This document shows positions 25,596 to 33,169 of a stretch of DNA of 64,000 bases, one piece after another. The stretch lies in the NCBI GenBank assembly GCA_023393455.1, contig JAEWLJ010000010.1, forward strand, positions 1 to 64,000, read 5' to 3'. The DNA comes from Methanobacteriota archaeon. Its GTDB lineage: Archaea > Halobacteriota > Methanomicrobia > Methanomicrobiales > Methanoculleaceae. Within the stretch, counting starts at the first letter, position 1, and the number at the start of each line of letters is the position of its first letter. Position numbers and translations under genes: made by a program. The notes beneath the pieces were generated by a model. That model was given only the letters and a program-made list of their open reading frames with translations, searched no databases and was not told the origin of the DNA.

Positions 25596-26190
25596 CCGGA
25601 CCACCCCGTCGCATCGTCCCGACAAGGGACATCTTCGCCATCACCTTGATGAGGATCGCGCCTCCCGCCATCATCACCCCGAAGAACCAGTACTGCGGGA
25701 GGAACATGAAGATGAAGAACGCCGCGATCCAGATCGCCCACGCGTAGCCGCTTACGGTCTCGATCAGTTCGAACTGCTCGCTGTGCCCCCGGCACATGAA
25801 GTAGAAGACCACGCCGACCGCGGCGATGGCTCCGCCGGTGAATCCCGAGAGGATGATGCCGTAGGCGACCAGGATCAGCGCGAGGATGCCCGGGGCGCTG
25901 TCCATCACCTCAAGCCGGAACGCCGGCCCCGTCGGCTCCTTGAGCCCTTCCTTCGCGATGTAGACCTCCGAGACCGCCAGCAGCTCCGATATCCCGACGA
26001 CGAGCCCCGGGAGGATGAGCGCCTCGGCAAGGTCGGTGGCGACGAGCGCGATCAGGACGAGGCCGAGGACTTCCGCGAGGTCGACGAGGAGGATCCGGTG
26101 CAGGTCGTCCTTCTCCCGGACGAGAGCGGTAAACCCGATGATGATCGCGGCAGCGACGACGAGGAGGCCGACCGGGTAGGCGATATCCAT
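25588..26190 (-). CDS. ehaG: Eha hydrogenase membrane subunit G (DUF2105-like)
   Basis: A 200-residue protein with about six hydrophobic helices (VGLLVVAAAIIIGFTALV, ALILPGLVVGISELLAVSEV and others). It includes buried acidic residues (VDLAEVLGLVLIALVATDLAE) that could take part in ion movement. It is assigned as EhaG by its place between EhaF and EhaH and by size. Its ATG shares one base with the EhaF stop (TGATG). Confidence 0.85.
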   Translation of the reverse strand: MDIAYPVGLLVVAAAIIIGFTALVREKDDLHRILLVDLAEVLGLVLIALVATDLAEALILPGLVVGISELLAVSEVYIAKEGLKEPTGPAFRLEVMDSAPGILALILVAYGIILSGFTGGAIAAVGVVFYFMCRGHSEQFELIETVSGYAWAIWIAAFFIFMFLPQYWFFGVMMAGGAILIKVMAKMSLVGTMRRGGPDV

Positions 26191-26654
26191 CAGTCATCCC
26201 TCCTGAAGAGATAACTCGCGATTCCGAACGCTACGAAGAGAATGCTCGTCTCGATGACGGTATCGAATCCCCGGGTGTTGTAGAGGATCTCGTCGATGAT
26301 GCCGCCGGGGTGGGCGACGATCGTCGTCCCCATATGGTGCGTGGTGTCGGCGAGCCACTGGCTGAACGGGGTCAGGTAGGTGGTCACGTAGCCGGCGTAA
26401 GGAGAGTTCTCCGGGTACTGCGACTTCACCGGGGTCGTCCCGAACGGCACGCCGCCCCGGTCGTAGGGGTCGAGGGAGCTTGCCGGGTTGAGTGTCTTCG
26501 GGTAGAGCTGGTCCTCGTGGTAGGTGATGAACGGCAGGGTGACGAGGCCGAGGACGGCGACGACGACCACGAGGAGCGCGTAGAGCGCGGTGAGATTCTC
26601 GACCCGTGAGATCGTCGCGGATATCCGGGTGATGATCGACCGGTTCGGCGTCAT
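26190..26654 (-). CDS. ehaF: Eha hydrogenase subunit F (DUF2106-like)
   Basis: A 154-residue protein with one helix near each end (ALYALLVVVVAVLGLVTLPF and TSILFVAFGIASYLF) around a middle loop of about 80 polar residues with several Tyr, Pro and His (SQYPENSPYAGYVTTYL, DTTHHMGTTIVAHPGG). The resemblance of the C-terminal part to MrpB-like antiporter pieces (RGFDTVIETSILFVA) fits a membrane-arm subunit. The start overlaps EhaE by 4 bases. Confidence 0.85.
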   Translation of the reverse strand: MTPNRSIITRISATISRVENLTALYALLVVVVAVLGLVTLPFITYHEDQLYPKTLNPASSLDPYDRGGVPFGTTPVKSQYPENSPYAGYVTTYLTPFSQWLADTTHHMGTTIVAHPGGIIDEILYNTRGFDTVIETSILFVAFGIASYLFRRDD

Positions 26655-26890
26655 TCTGCTGCCTCCTTGCGCTCGATGACCCGGACGAGGACGAAGGTCG
26701 AGATCGCCGTGACCCCGATGAACGTCAGCAGGGCGAGCATCTCGTCGTAGGCGAGCATGATCAGGAGAAGCCCGAACCCGGGGATCTCGAGGTGGATCAG
26801 CCGCGCGAGGTAGGTCTTCTCGCGCGGGAACCCGGCGGCGATCACCCCGATGATGAGGATGATGCACCCGAGGATGAACTCAGGAGTCAC
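26651..26890 (-). CDS. ehaE: Eha small membrane subunit E (DUF2107-like)
   Basis: A 79-residue protein with two or three transmembrane helices (FILGCIILIIGVIAAGF, IPGFGLLLIMLAYDEMLALL). It is similar in size and place to EhaE of other methanogens. The gene overlaps EhaD by 11 bases and EhaF by 4. It has no cofactor motif and is a structural piece of the membrane arm. Confidence 0.82.
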   Translation of the reverse strand: MTPEFILGCIILIIGVIAAGFPREKTYLARLIHLEIPGFGLLLIMLAYDEMLALLTFIGVTAISTFVLVRVIERKEAAE

Positions 26891-27125
26891 GGGTATCCCT
26901 CCGGCAGAGCGGCAGCACGATGATCGTGGTGATCGGGACGATCAGGCTGACGGCGATGAGGACGTCCAGGTAGCCGCGGACGGCGATGAACGGCACGATG
27001 CCGCCGTAGATGATCCCGAGGGCGATCAGTTTGTCGAAGCGGTCCCGCTGGAAGTAAACGCTCACCGCGCCGATGAGCGCCACGGCCGCGAAGAGGAGGA
27101 CGAGAATGTCATCCACGCCGTTCAC
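26880..27125 (-). CDS. ehaD: Eha small membrane subunit D (DUF2108-like)
   Basis: An 81-residue protein with three hydrophobic helices, resembling NuoK/MrpC-type small subunits (FDKLIALGIIYGGIVPFIAV). It follows EhaC with a 17-base overlap, which suggests tight translational coupling. It is assigned by order and size. Confidence 0.82.
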   Translation of the reverse strand: MNGVDDILVLLFAAVALIGAVSVYFQRDRFDKLIALGIIYGGIVPFIAVRGYLDVLIAVSLIVPITTIIVLPLCRRDTRDS

Positions 27126-27351
27126 CCCCGGCGTAGGTGCTCGCCAGGGCGTTCGCCTCGAGCGTCGAGCCGACGAAGTAGGCCGCGGCCGCGACGAGGG
27201 CGAGCGGGTGGTCGAGCAGCAGGACGATTGCTCCCGCGACGGCGAAGTTCATGACGTTCACGTAAGGCAGCTTTCTCCCCGTGTTCTTCTCGAGCGTCGC
27301 CCTGACGACGGCAAAGAGCGCGATCGCGGCGACGACGTAGAGCGCGATCAT
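27109..27351 (-). CDS. ehaC: Eha small membrane subunit C (DUF2109-like)
   Basis: An 80-residue protein with two to three helices and a conserved-looking YVNVMNFAVAGAIVLLLDHP centre. It overlaps EhaB by 4 bases. It is assigned as EhaC by order and size; its role in the complex is structural. Confidence 0.82.
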   Translation of the reverse strand: MIALYVVAAIALFAVVRATLEKNTGRKLPYVNVMNFAVAGAIVLLLDHPLALVAAAAYFVGSTLEANALASTYAGGERRG

Positions 27352-27833
27352 TCCCGGATCCTCCAGAGCCGGCCAAGAAGCCGGCTCGCGTGGATGTGGG
27401 AGAGTCCCTGGATGGTGAGGATGGCGATCACCATGCCTGCGATGAAGTCCGTTGCGGAAAAACCGATCAGGGTGAAGCCGTAGATGACGAACGTGGCGAG
27501 GACCGCTCCGGTGGTCCCGGCATAGCCGGGGTCGTGGCAGATGCGGTTGCCGATATAGACGAGCACGGCCGCCGCGAGTCCGCCGGGGATGCCGGCGACG
27601 TAGACGCCGCAGGCGGCAAGGAGCGTCCCGGCCGAGGCGTCTGGGGAGGAGACGATGTTCCCCATCATGGTGCCGCCGGCGAGATTGCCGCCGGCGGCCT
27701 CGATGTCCCGGGCAATGGCGGTGGCTCCGGCGACGCCTCCCGTCTCCGGCAACTTGAAGAGAATATCGACGGCTACGAAGAGGATCCAGCTGACAATCGC
27801 CGCTGCCAGGATGTGGAGGATCTCGCCCAGCAT
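27348..27833 (-). CDS. ehaB: Eha hydrogenase membrane subunit B
   Basis: This 161-residue protein is the first gene of the run. It has four or five hydrophobic helices and Gly/Ala-rich segments (GNLAGGTMMGNIVSSPDASA, GTLLAACGVYVAGIPGGLAA) typical of EhaB. No EhaA homologue is found upstream; the next 300 bases have no gene, so EhaA is either absent or encoded elsewhere. From here to 16818 all genes overlap or lie within 5 bases, which implies one transcript. Confidence 0.83.
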   Translation of the reverse strand: MLGEILHILAAAIVSWILFVAVDILFKLPETGGVAGATAIARDIEAAGGNLAGGTMMGNIVSSPDASAGTLLAACGVYVAGIPGGLAAAVLVYIGNRICHDPGYAGTTGAVLATFVIYGFTLIGFSATDFIAGMVIAILTIQGLSHIHASRLLGRLWRIRE

Positions 27834-28174
27834 TTCAGTTCAACTACAGGAAACTACGGTCGATCAATCCAATAAAGGTTTTGTTGTTACCATTTTGGAC
27901 ACGATTTTGCCCAAATGCACCGGAGACGCGTCTCAGGTATGATGGCCCCGGGTTACTATTGTATGTAGTGTAATGGCTCTTTATAAACAATATATCTTTC
28001 CACGCTTCGTTACGGGGCTGGGTCCCGCCGCCATTGTTGGATTCAGAGTCCGGGGAAGAGTTTCCCGGAGCAGGTCCGGGGGTGCCGCGAGGGGCGGCCG
28101 GGCGGGTTTCCACACCGGTTACGCCATCCGCCGGGGAACAAATATAATGCTCCCGGTGCCGACATATATGCCAC
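27834..28174. promoter_or_regulatory. Upstream region of the eha-fwd run, with TATA boxes and a palindrome
   Basis: This is a gene-free stretch, clearly AT-richer than its surroundings. On the minus strand it has TTTATAAAG at about 27980 and CTTTATTGG at about 27874 as possible TATA elements, giving either a leader of about 120 bases or a very short one. A perfect 12-base palindrome GAGACGCGTCTC lies at 27923-27934 between the two. No ribosome binding site is obvious before ehaB. On the plus strand AATATAATGC near 28142 serves the tRNA. Confidence 0.5.
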
Positions 28175-28258
28175 GCGGGGGTTGCCGAGCCGGTCAAAGG
28201 CGCTGGATTTAGGGTCCAGTCTCGAAGGAGTTCAAGGGTTCGAATCCCTTCCCCCGCA
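28175..28258 (+). tRNA. tRNA-Leu (UAG)
   Basis: An 84-base tRNA with acceptor GCGGGGG/CCCCCGC, anticodon stem CTGGA/TCCAG around loop TTTAGGG (anticodon TAG), a long variable arm (CTCGAAGGAGTTC) as expected for Leu, and T-arm AAGGGTTCGAATCCCTT. CCA is not encoded. An AATATAATG element lies about 30 bases upstream. Confidence 0.95.
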
Positions 28259-28531
28259 TTCCTGGTGCTGTGCAGGCCTCATGCCGGCCGCGCCTCTCTT
28301 CACCTGACCTCGTTTCTGCACCGTTTTCAGTTCGCTCTATCTTGCTGCAGTATCGTCCATCGGCCGGACGTTCACCGCCTTTGCAGCCCACTCATTCTTC
28401 TTCCGGTTAAACGATGGAACAACGTCGAATATAGAGGTCAACCCAAAAAGATCTCCGAACCTCCGGCACACCCTGATCGGAGCCCTTAATTACCAGGTAT
28501 CCGCCATCTGAGCCAGGGGGGTGGAACGGCT

Positions 28532-28610
28532 TTCCGTTGGATATCGCCACTTGGGGGAGGGGCCGGGAGGGGGACACCCCCTCCCGGCAACAGCGTTTTG
28601 GAATAACTTC
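28532..28610. repeat. Intergenic TIR element, copy 4 (partial)
   Basis: The left end CGGCTTTCCGTTGGATATCGCCA matches the inverse of the right flank of copy 1. It is followed by CTTGGGGGAGGGGCCGGGAGGGGG and CCCCCTCCC, which form a short hairpin. The right half found in the other copies is missing. The rest of the 400-base gap around it shows no gene. Confidence 0.6.
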
Positions 28611-28665
28611 GGTCACAGGGTTGCGCCGGCAGGCATTCACCCTCCCGGCATGCTCCCCTCACGGC

Positions 28666-29130
28666 TCACCGCCGAAGAACCCGACATTCAGCAGTCACTT
28701 CCCCGACCTCTGCAAACATCGCGGCGATCGGGCAGAACCGCTTTATCGTCTGATCGACGATCCCCGCGATCAGGTCGTCGTCGAGATCTGCCCGGAGGGT
28801 GATCGTCAGGTGGACGCGGTCGAAGAGCGCCGGCATCGTCTCTCTCCGGGTCGCATGGATCGCGATGGTCATCGCTTCGGGGACAATCCCGTGGTCCGAG
28901 AGAGCCAGAAGGATCTTGATACCGACACATCCCCCGAGCGAGGCGATGAGGTAGTCGATGGGATTGGGTGTCTGCCCGCCCCCGCCCAGGTGGCGGTGCG
29001 CCTCCATCCGAATGCTCTCCCCGGACGAGAGGGCGGCGGAGAACCGCATCCCCCCGTCGTGTGATACCGTCATATCGACCGGCTTGAACTCCATCCGGGA
29101 CCTGTCCCAGGGGATCTCCGTCTCCATCAT
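28666..29130 (-). CDS. OsmC/Ohr-family peroxide-detoxifying protein
   Basis: A 154-residue OsmC-like protein, a family that reduces organic hydroperoxides through two active cysteines. Both are present, in LGGCVGIKIL (about residue 68) and RFCPIAAMF (about residue 133). The substrate-pocket segment GGGGQTPNPIDYLIASLG is typical. It would help an anaerobe with oxidative stress. An ATTATAAGG element just before the start suggests a leaderless mRNA. Confidence 0.88.
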   Translation of the reverse strand: MMETEIPWDRSRMEFKPVDMTVSHDGGMRFSAALSSGESIRMEAHRHLGGGGQTPNPIDYLIASLGGCVGIKILLALSDHGIVPEAMTIAIHATRRETMPALFDRVHLTITLRADLDDDLIAGIVDQTIKRFCPIAAMFAEVGEVTAECRVLRR

Positions 29131-29225
29131 ATCACTATTGCATCCCGGCCTTATAATCCCGGAAGTCGCACGGTCGCTATCGGACTTTCTGGAGGTGGAT
29201 CGCGTCGGGATTCGAACTCCCCACC

Positions 29226-31487
29226 CTACGTCAACTCATGTCTCCGGAGGAACTCTCGGACCTGCCTCGACTCGATCCAGCCCTGGTCGAGTTCCAGGAT
29301 GTAGCCGTTGATCCGCTCGACCTGCTCCTGGATCCTTCGGGTGGCTATCCCACTGTCATCAAGCAACTCGGCCGTCCCGAGGATCACCTGGAGCGGCTGG
29401 CGGATGTGGTCCCCGAGGACCGCGAACTGCTCGATGTTCCGTTCGATCTGATCGAAGACCTGCTGTCGAAGTTGCTCGTTCTGTTTGCGCTCGGTGATAT
29501 CCCTCGCGACCACGTGAGCCCCGACTACATGATGATTGCGGACGATAGGAGACTCGTTCAGCTCAAGAACTGCCGTAGACCCATCTTTTCGGAAAAAATC
29601 AATCTCGAGCCCCTCGACCGGTTCGCCCCGGGCAACCCTCTTGCGTCCCTCCTCCCACGCGGGGAGCGACGAGGGGACGATGTAATCGCGGCACTTGTGG
29701 CCGATGAGTTCGTCCGGCATGTAGCCGAGGATCCGCATAACGGCCGGAGACATGTAGGCGATCCCGCCGTCACGGTAGCAGGTGTAGATCATATCGAAAC
29801 TCTGCTGCGTGATCTCCCGGAACTTCGCTTCGCTCCCCTGGAGGTTCTCCATCGCCTCGAAACGTTCGATCATCCTCCCCAGGCGCCCGGCGACGGTATC
29901 GATCAGCGACTGCTTTTCAGCGAGGAACGGGCTTTCGTCCTCCCCGGGCCTCACGCGGAGGTAGCAGACATCCACCATGCCGACCCTCTCGCCGTGGACG
30001 ACGATCGGAGAGGCCTGCCGCCAGGGAGTCTCGCGGAACCCCTCCGTCTCGAACTCGCGGCCGTACACCGTGATCCGGGCGACGAGATCCTCCGGGAACT
30101 GCCACCCGGAAGGGAGCGCCCGGGCCACTTTAGAAAAGATCATATCAAGCGAATCACCCGACTGCTCAACGATGCGGGAGACCGTATACAGGACTGAGAG
30201 TTCTTTTACCCGCTCTTTCAAGTCATGTGTCCGCTTCCGCAGGGCATCCTCCCCGCGCTTCTTTCCGGTGATATCCCGGACGACGACCGCGACCCGGGTG
30301 ACGGCACCCGACGCATCCCTGACCGGGTAGAGGACAGTGCTGTACCACCTCCCCTCCCATGTATCTTCACGCTGCATGGACTTGCCCGAGCCGGTGACCG
30401 CCTGCAGGCGTGACCCATATACTCGGACCGCAGCTTCGGGGAACAACTCAGTAACATCCATGCCGATGAGGTCCTCCCGGCTCCGTGAAACCCGCTGGAG
30501 CAGCATGTCGTTGGCGTCGATGAAGCGGCCGTCCATATCCACGAGAGCGATCATATCCGGCGGGGCATTGAGGAGGGCGCGGGCGGTCGCCTCGCTCTCC
30601 CGGAGTTCGTCATCGGTGCGCTTCCGGTCGGTGATGTCGTAGAGCTGCTCGACGATGAACGCCACCTCGCCTTTCTCGTCGAGGATCGGGCTTGAACGGC
30701 ACTCCAGGTACCGCCCGAGTTCGGGCACGAACTTCTCGACGACCTCCCGCTTCCTGCTCGCGACCGCAATCTCCGTCGCGCAGACCTGACAGGGCGCAGC
30801 CCTCCCGATCAGGTTGTAGCACTTCCGTCCCGCCACCTCTTCCGGCGTCATCCCGAGCATCTCGTAGCCGGCACGGTTGTAGCGCAGGACGGTATGGTCA
30901 GCGAGTTGGATGCCCACGATGTCGCCGAGATTCTCAAAGAGCCCCTCGAGCAGGGTGTTCGCCTCCGCAAGGCGGCGACGGGTCTGCTCCTCTCCCGTGA
31001 TGTCCTGCCAGGTTACAGCGGCGCCGGAGACGGCTCCATTCGTGATGATCGGTAAGGCGGATACGACTACGTGGAGTTCCGCGCTGTCCGGGTCGTGGAC
31101 GGCGTACCGGCAGGACGCGATCCGCTCTCCCCTGAGTGCCCGGCACCCCGGGAGGTCTCCGGGGGGGACCGGTTCGCCGCCGGAGTCCCGAAGCGTTGCG
31201 CCCCCCCTCCCGAGGAGCGCCCGGGCTATCCGATCCTCCTCACCCAGGCCCCCCGTGATCACCTCGCCATCGGCGTCATAAACGATCCCCTGCCTCCCGA
31301 CGGCGGCGAGAATCGCATCGCGTTCCAGTTCTGCGCGAGCGGTACGGGCGGCAAGGTCACGGTTTTCATCGAGCAGGGTCTCGATGCCCGCCGCCAGCCT
31401 CTCCCGTGAGCGGCGATCAAGGGCTGGAGCGGCGTCCTGCAGTATCTCAAGAAGGTCAGCCGGTGATCCGTCTTGTGAGTTCTCCAT
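29226..31487 (-). CDS. Large multi-PAS signalling protein ending in an orphan DHp module
   Basis: This 753-residue cytosolic sensor protein has a coiled coil at about residues 15-70 and four or five PAS domains. They are seen from VGRQGIVYDADGEVITGG, ENLGDIVGIQLADHTVLRYN, NAPPDMIALVDMDGRFIDAN and SFDMIYTCYRDGGIAYMSPA, with a GAF-like piece at about 445-575. The last 60 residues contain an H-box-like ILGDHIRQPLQVILGTAEL and then stop, so there is no HATPase domain. The start MENSQDGS at 31487 has GGTGG before it; 24 extra upstream residues are possible. A second protein at 52796 ends the same way. The phosphodonor or partner is unknown. Confidence 0.85.
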   Translation of the reverse strand: MENSQDGSPADLLEILQDAAPALDRRSRERLAAGIETLLDENRDLAARTARAELERDAILAAVGRQGIVYDADGEVITGGLGEEDRIARALLGRGGATLRDSGGEPVPPGDLPGCRALRGERIASCRYAVHDPDSAELHVVVSALPIITNGAVSGAAVTWQDITGEEQTRRRLAEANTLLEGLFENLGDIVGIQLADHTVLRYNRAGYEMLGMTPEEVAGRKCYNLIGRAAPCQVCATEIAVASRKREVVEKFVPELGRYLECRSSPILDEKGEVAFIVEQLYDITDRKRTDDELRESEATARALLNAPPDMIALVDMDGRFIDANDMLLQRVSRSREDLIGMDVTELFPEAAVRVYGSRLQAVTGSGKSMQREDTWEGRWYSTVLYPVRDASGAVTRVAVVVRDITGKKRGEDALRKRTHDLKERVKELSVLYTVSRIVEQSGDSLDMIFSKVARALPSGWQFPEDLVARITVYGREFETEGFRETPWRQASPIVVHGERVGMVDVCYLRVRPGEDESPFLAEKQSLIDTVAGRLGRMIERFEAMENLQGSEAKFREITQQSFDMIYTCYRDGGIAYMSPAVMRILGYMPDELIGHKCRDYIVPSSLPAWEEGRKRVARGEPVEGLEIDFFRKDGSTAVLELNESPIVRNHHVVGAHVVARDITERKQNEQLRQQVFDQIERNIEQFAVLGDHIRQPLQVILGTAELLDDSGIATRRIQEQVERINGYILELDQGWIESRQVREFLRRHELT

Positions 31488-31833
31488 AGTCCACCAAACA
31501 GTTCCGATATCCGGATACACTCCCGATCTCAGCGTTCGTCCGGCAGGTGCATCGCCCACCGGATTCTTCGGGAGGACGGCGTTTCACGCGGGGTTGACGA
31601 GCACGGCGCGGGAACGAGCCGTCACCCGCCGGGACAAATAATGCTGATAACAGTATAATCCCAATGGGATAAAGGTGATCGGTACCCCGGGCGGGTGATG
31701 CACAGGCGCGACCGGAATTTAGATAACCGATACGCGTATCTCCGTAGTGCGGCCGGAGATCCCGTCGAACCGCATCGGGTGCATGGTGGCCCCTCGAAAT
31801 GATCGTCTCTCCCCGGACCTCCCCGGCAGAAAG
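31488..31833. other. Gene-free region before the TrkH remnant
   Basis: No gene is supported here. It is upstream of the PAS protein on the minus strand and upstream of the TrkH remnant on the plus strand. A plus-strand GTATAATCC near 31655 resembles a TATA element. It may contain decayed 5' sequence of the transporter, but no further TrkH segment is recognisable in any frame. Confidence 0.4.
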
Positions 31834-32157
31834 ATGCTGCCGACGGCAACCAGTCAGTTCGCGGTCATCGCTCCCGACCTCGGGCTCATCTTCCTCTTCA
31901 TCGCACTGGTATCCCGAAGGCGGAGGGAGAGGCCCGCCTCTCCGTTGCACTCTCTGCAGTCGGGGGGGTTCGACTCCGCCGACATCATCTTCGAGGTCGT
32001 CTCCGCCGCCTCGAACGTCGGGATCACCACCGGGTTTGTGAACCCCGGCATGAGCCCGGCGGCGAAGTGGCTCTTCATCCTGGTTATGTGGGCAGGACGG
32101 CTCGAGATCGTGCCGGTCATCGTCCTGATCGAGGGGGCAGCGCGGCGATTCCGGTAA
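31834..32157 (+). pseudogene. C-terminal remnant of a TrkH/KtrB potassium transporter
   Basis: About 107 codons remain of a protein that is normally 450-500 residues. The C-terminal pore and last helices of TrkH are recognisable: FEVVSAASNVGITTGFVNPG (the selectivity-filter repeat) and KWLFILVMWAGRLEIVPVIVL. All upstream repeats are absent and no potassium-transport partner (TrkA) is adjacent. The segment before residue 20 does not look like TrkH. It is called as a truncated, non-functional copy. Confidence 0.8.
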
Positions 32158-32249
32158 AGACGCCCGGTCGTCGGGAATACGGCGTGGGGGAGAAAGGGTA
32201 TATCAGACCGGAGATCCGGCTGGAAAAAGAGAGTGTGAAGGTTGGAGGC

Positions 32250-32327
32250 TCAGTTCTTCTTAGCCTTGTCCTGAACCTTCTCCGCCTTCTTATCCTGCTT
32301 CTTGTCCTGCTTCTTGTCCTTTGCCAT
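32250..32327 (-). CDS. 25-residue lysine-rich micro-protein
   Basis: A short frame starting MAKDKKQDKKQDKK and ending in DKAKKN, with 12 Lys in 25 residues and a repeated KKQD unit. It is well supported as a gene in spite of its size: a TATA box (AAATTTATAT) lies about 54-64 bases upstream and GGGGGTGTG precedes the ATG at 32327. The peptide is strongly basic and has no hydrophobic part, so a nucleic-acid-binding role is possible. No family is recognised. Confidence 0.6.
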   Translation of the reverse strand: MAKDKKQDKKQDKKAEKVQDKAKKN

Positions 32328-32380
32328 AAATGACACACCCCCTTCCCGAGGTGGGATAATGCTGATGTTAGCCGGGCGGG

Positions 32381-32390
32381 ATATAAATTT
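32381..32390 (-). promoter_or_regulatory. TATA box of the lysine-rich micro-protein
   Basis: On the minus strand AAATTTATAT lies 54-63 bases before the ATG at 32327, placing transcription start near 32358 with a leader of about 30 bases that contains a GGGGGTG ribosome binding site. Confidence 0.5.
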
Positions 32391-32488
32391 TGTGGACAGT
32401 CCACCACCAGAAATGGAATCAGACCAAAATATGGGAGGTTTTCCCGGTATCCGGGACACAACGGAAGAGTAGGGCGCACCGGAGCGCC

Positions 32489-32773
32489 CTATGCCCTGCG
32501 TCCGGCACTGGAGATCATGTAGAGTACGACGAGAGCGAGCGCCCCCACCACCTGGACGCCTATCACAAGAGGCACGCCGGGGATCGCGAGACTTCCGGGT
32601 ATCGGACCGGTATCGGCCGGCGTTCCTACAGGTGCCGAGCCAGGCTCGGCGAGCCAGGAGCAGAAGAGCGATGCGCCGACCGCAAGCATGACGCCCGCCA
32701 TGAGTATGAAGATGAACAGCCCGAGCACCTCGGTCTTTCGTAACGTTCTTCCTGCAACCCGCATCGGCGCCAT
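32489..32773 (-). CDS. Small two-helix membrane protein, unknown function
   Basis: A 94-residue protein with a basic N-terminus, one hydrophobic helix (LGLFIFILMAGVMLAVGASLF), a Pro/Gly-rich loop outside or between helices (EPGSAPVGTPADTGPIPGS), and a second helix (VIGVQVVGALALVVLYMI). The start at 32773 follows AGGGGTG; an alternative is 33 bases upstream. No family is recognised. It is transcribed in the same direction as the lysine-rich micro-protein, with 160 bases between. Confidence 0.6.
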   Translation of the reverse strand: MAPMRVAGRTLRKTEVLGLFIFILMAGVMLAVGASLFCSWLAEPGSAPVGTPADTGPIPGSLAIPGVPLVIGVQVVGALALVVLYMISSAGRRA

Positions 32774-32861
32774 CTTTGCACCCCTGCTCTCATGCATCGC
32801 CTTCACCCCGCATCCCCCGTCCGGCGGTTCCGGACAGGGACATACGCTCGATCATCATGAC

Positions 32862-32890
32862 GGGAGAACCCGGTCGTGTCGGGTTCTCCC
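32862..32890. repeat. Perfect 11-bp inverted repeat, hairpin 1
   Basis: GGGAGAACCCG and CGGGTTCTCCC flank a 7-base loop. It lies in a 395-base gene-free gap between the small membrane protein and the PUA/PAPS-reductase-like gene, together with a second hairpin 12 bases further. It is not followed by a T-run. Confidence 0.7.
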
Positions 32891-32901
32891 CGTGTATCAG
32901 C

Positions 32902-32948
32902 GTAGAATTGCTGAGGCGCCGGTTGACGGCCGGCGAGCGTAATTCTAC
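32902..32948. repeat. Long imperfect inverted repeat, hairpin 2
   Basis: GTAGAATT at 32902 pairs with AATTCTAC at 32941, and inside this GCCGG pairs with CCGGC, leaving bulges of a few bases. The whole 47-base unit can fold into one stem-loop. Together with hairpin 1 it could be a small structured RNA or a mobile-element end. Confidence 0.6.
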
Positions 32949-33169
32949 ATGATTGACCATGATAATACTATGATGCAGTGGTGGTATTTAATGGTTTATC
33001 GCCCCTCTCCACTGCGCCCACTGATCCCGGGTTCCGGCAGCCGATGCAGCGAGCCGGATCGCCGGCGGGGAGGAGCGGCCCTCTCGCGGGGCAAAACCGC
33101 CGCCGGAGAGAGTACGGCGGGAACGGTGTGGAATACACCAAGACTTTTATTCGCCTCACCCCAACGGAT

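Noticed and set aside
23243..27833. The hydrogenase as an Mbh/Mrp or Ech type.
   Set aside because: The DUF1959 subunit, many tiny membrane genes in eha order and a separate polyferredoxin fit Eha. The large antiporter subunits of Mbh and the six-gene layout of Ech are absent.
29195..29225. A tRNA T-arm-like sequence (TCGGGATTCGAACTCCCC).
   Set aside because: The loop is one base out of register with its stem and no acceptor, anticodon or D-arm can be built around it on either strand. At most it is a fragment left by an old integration.
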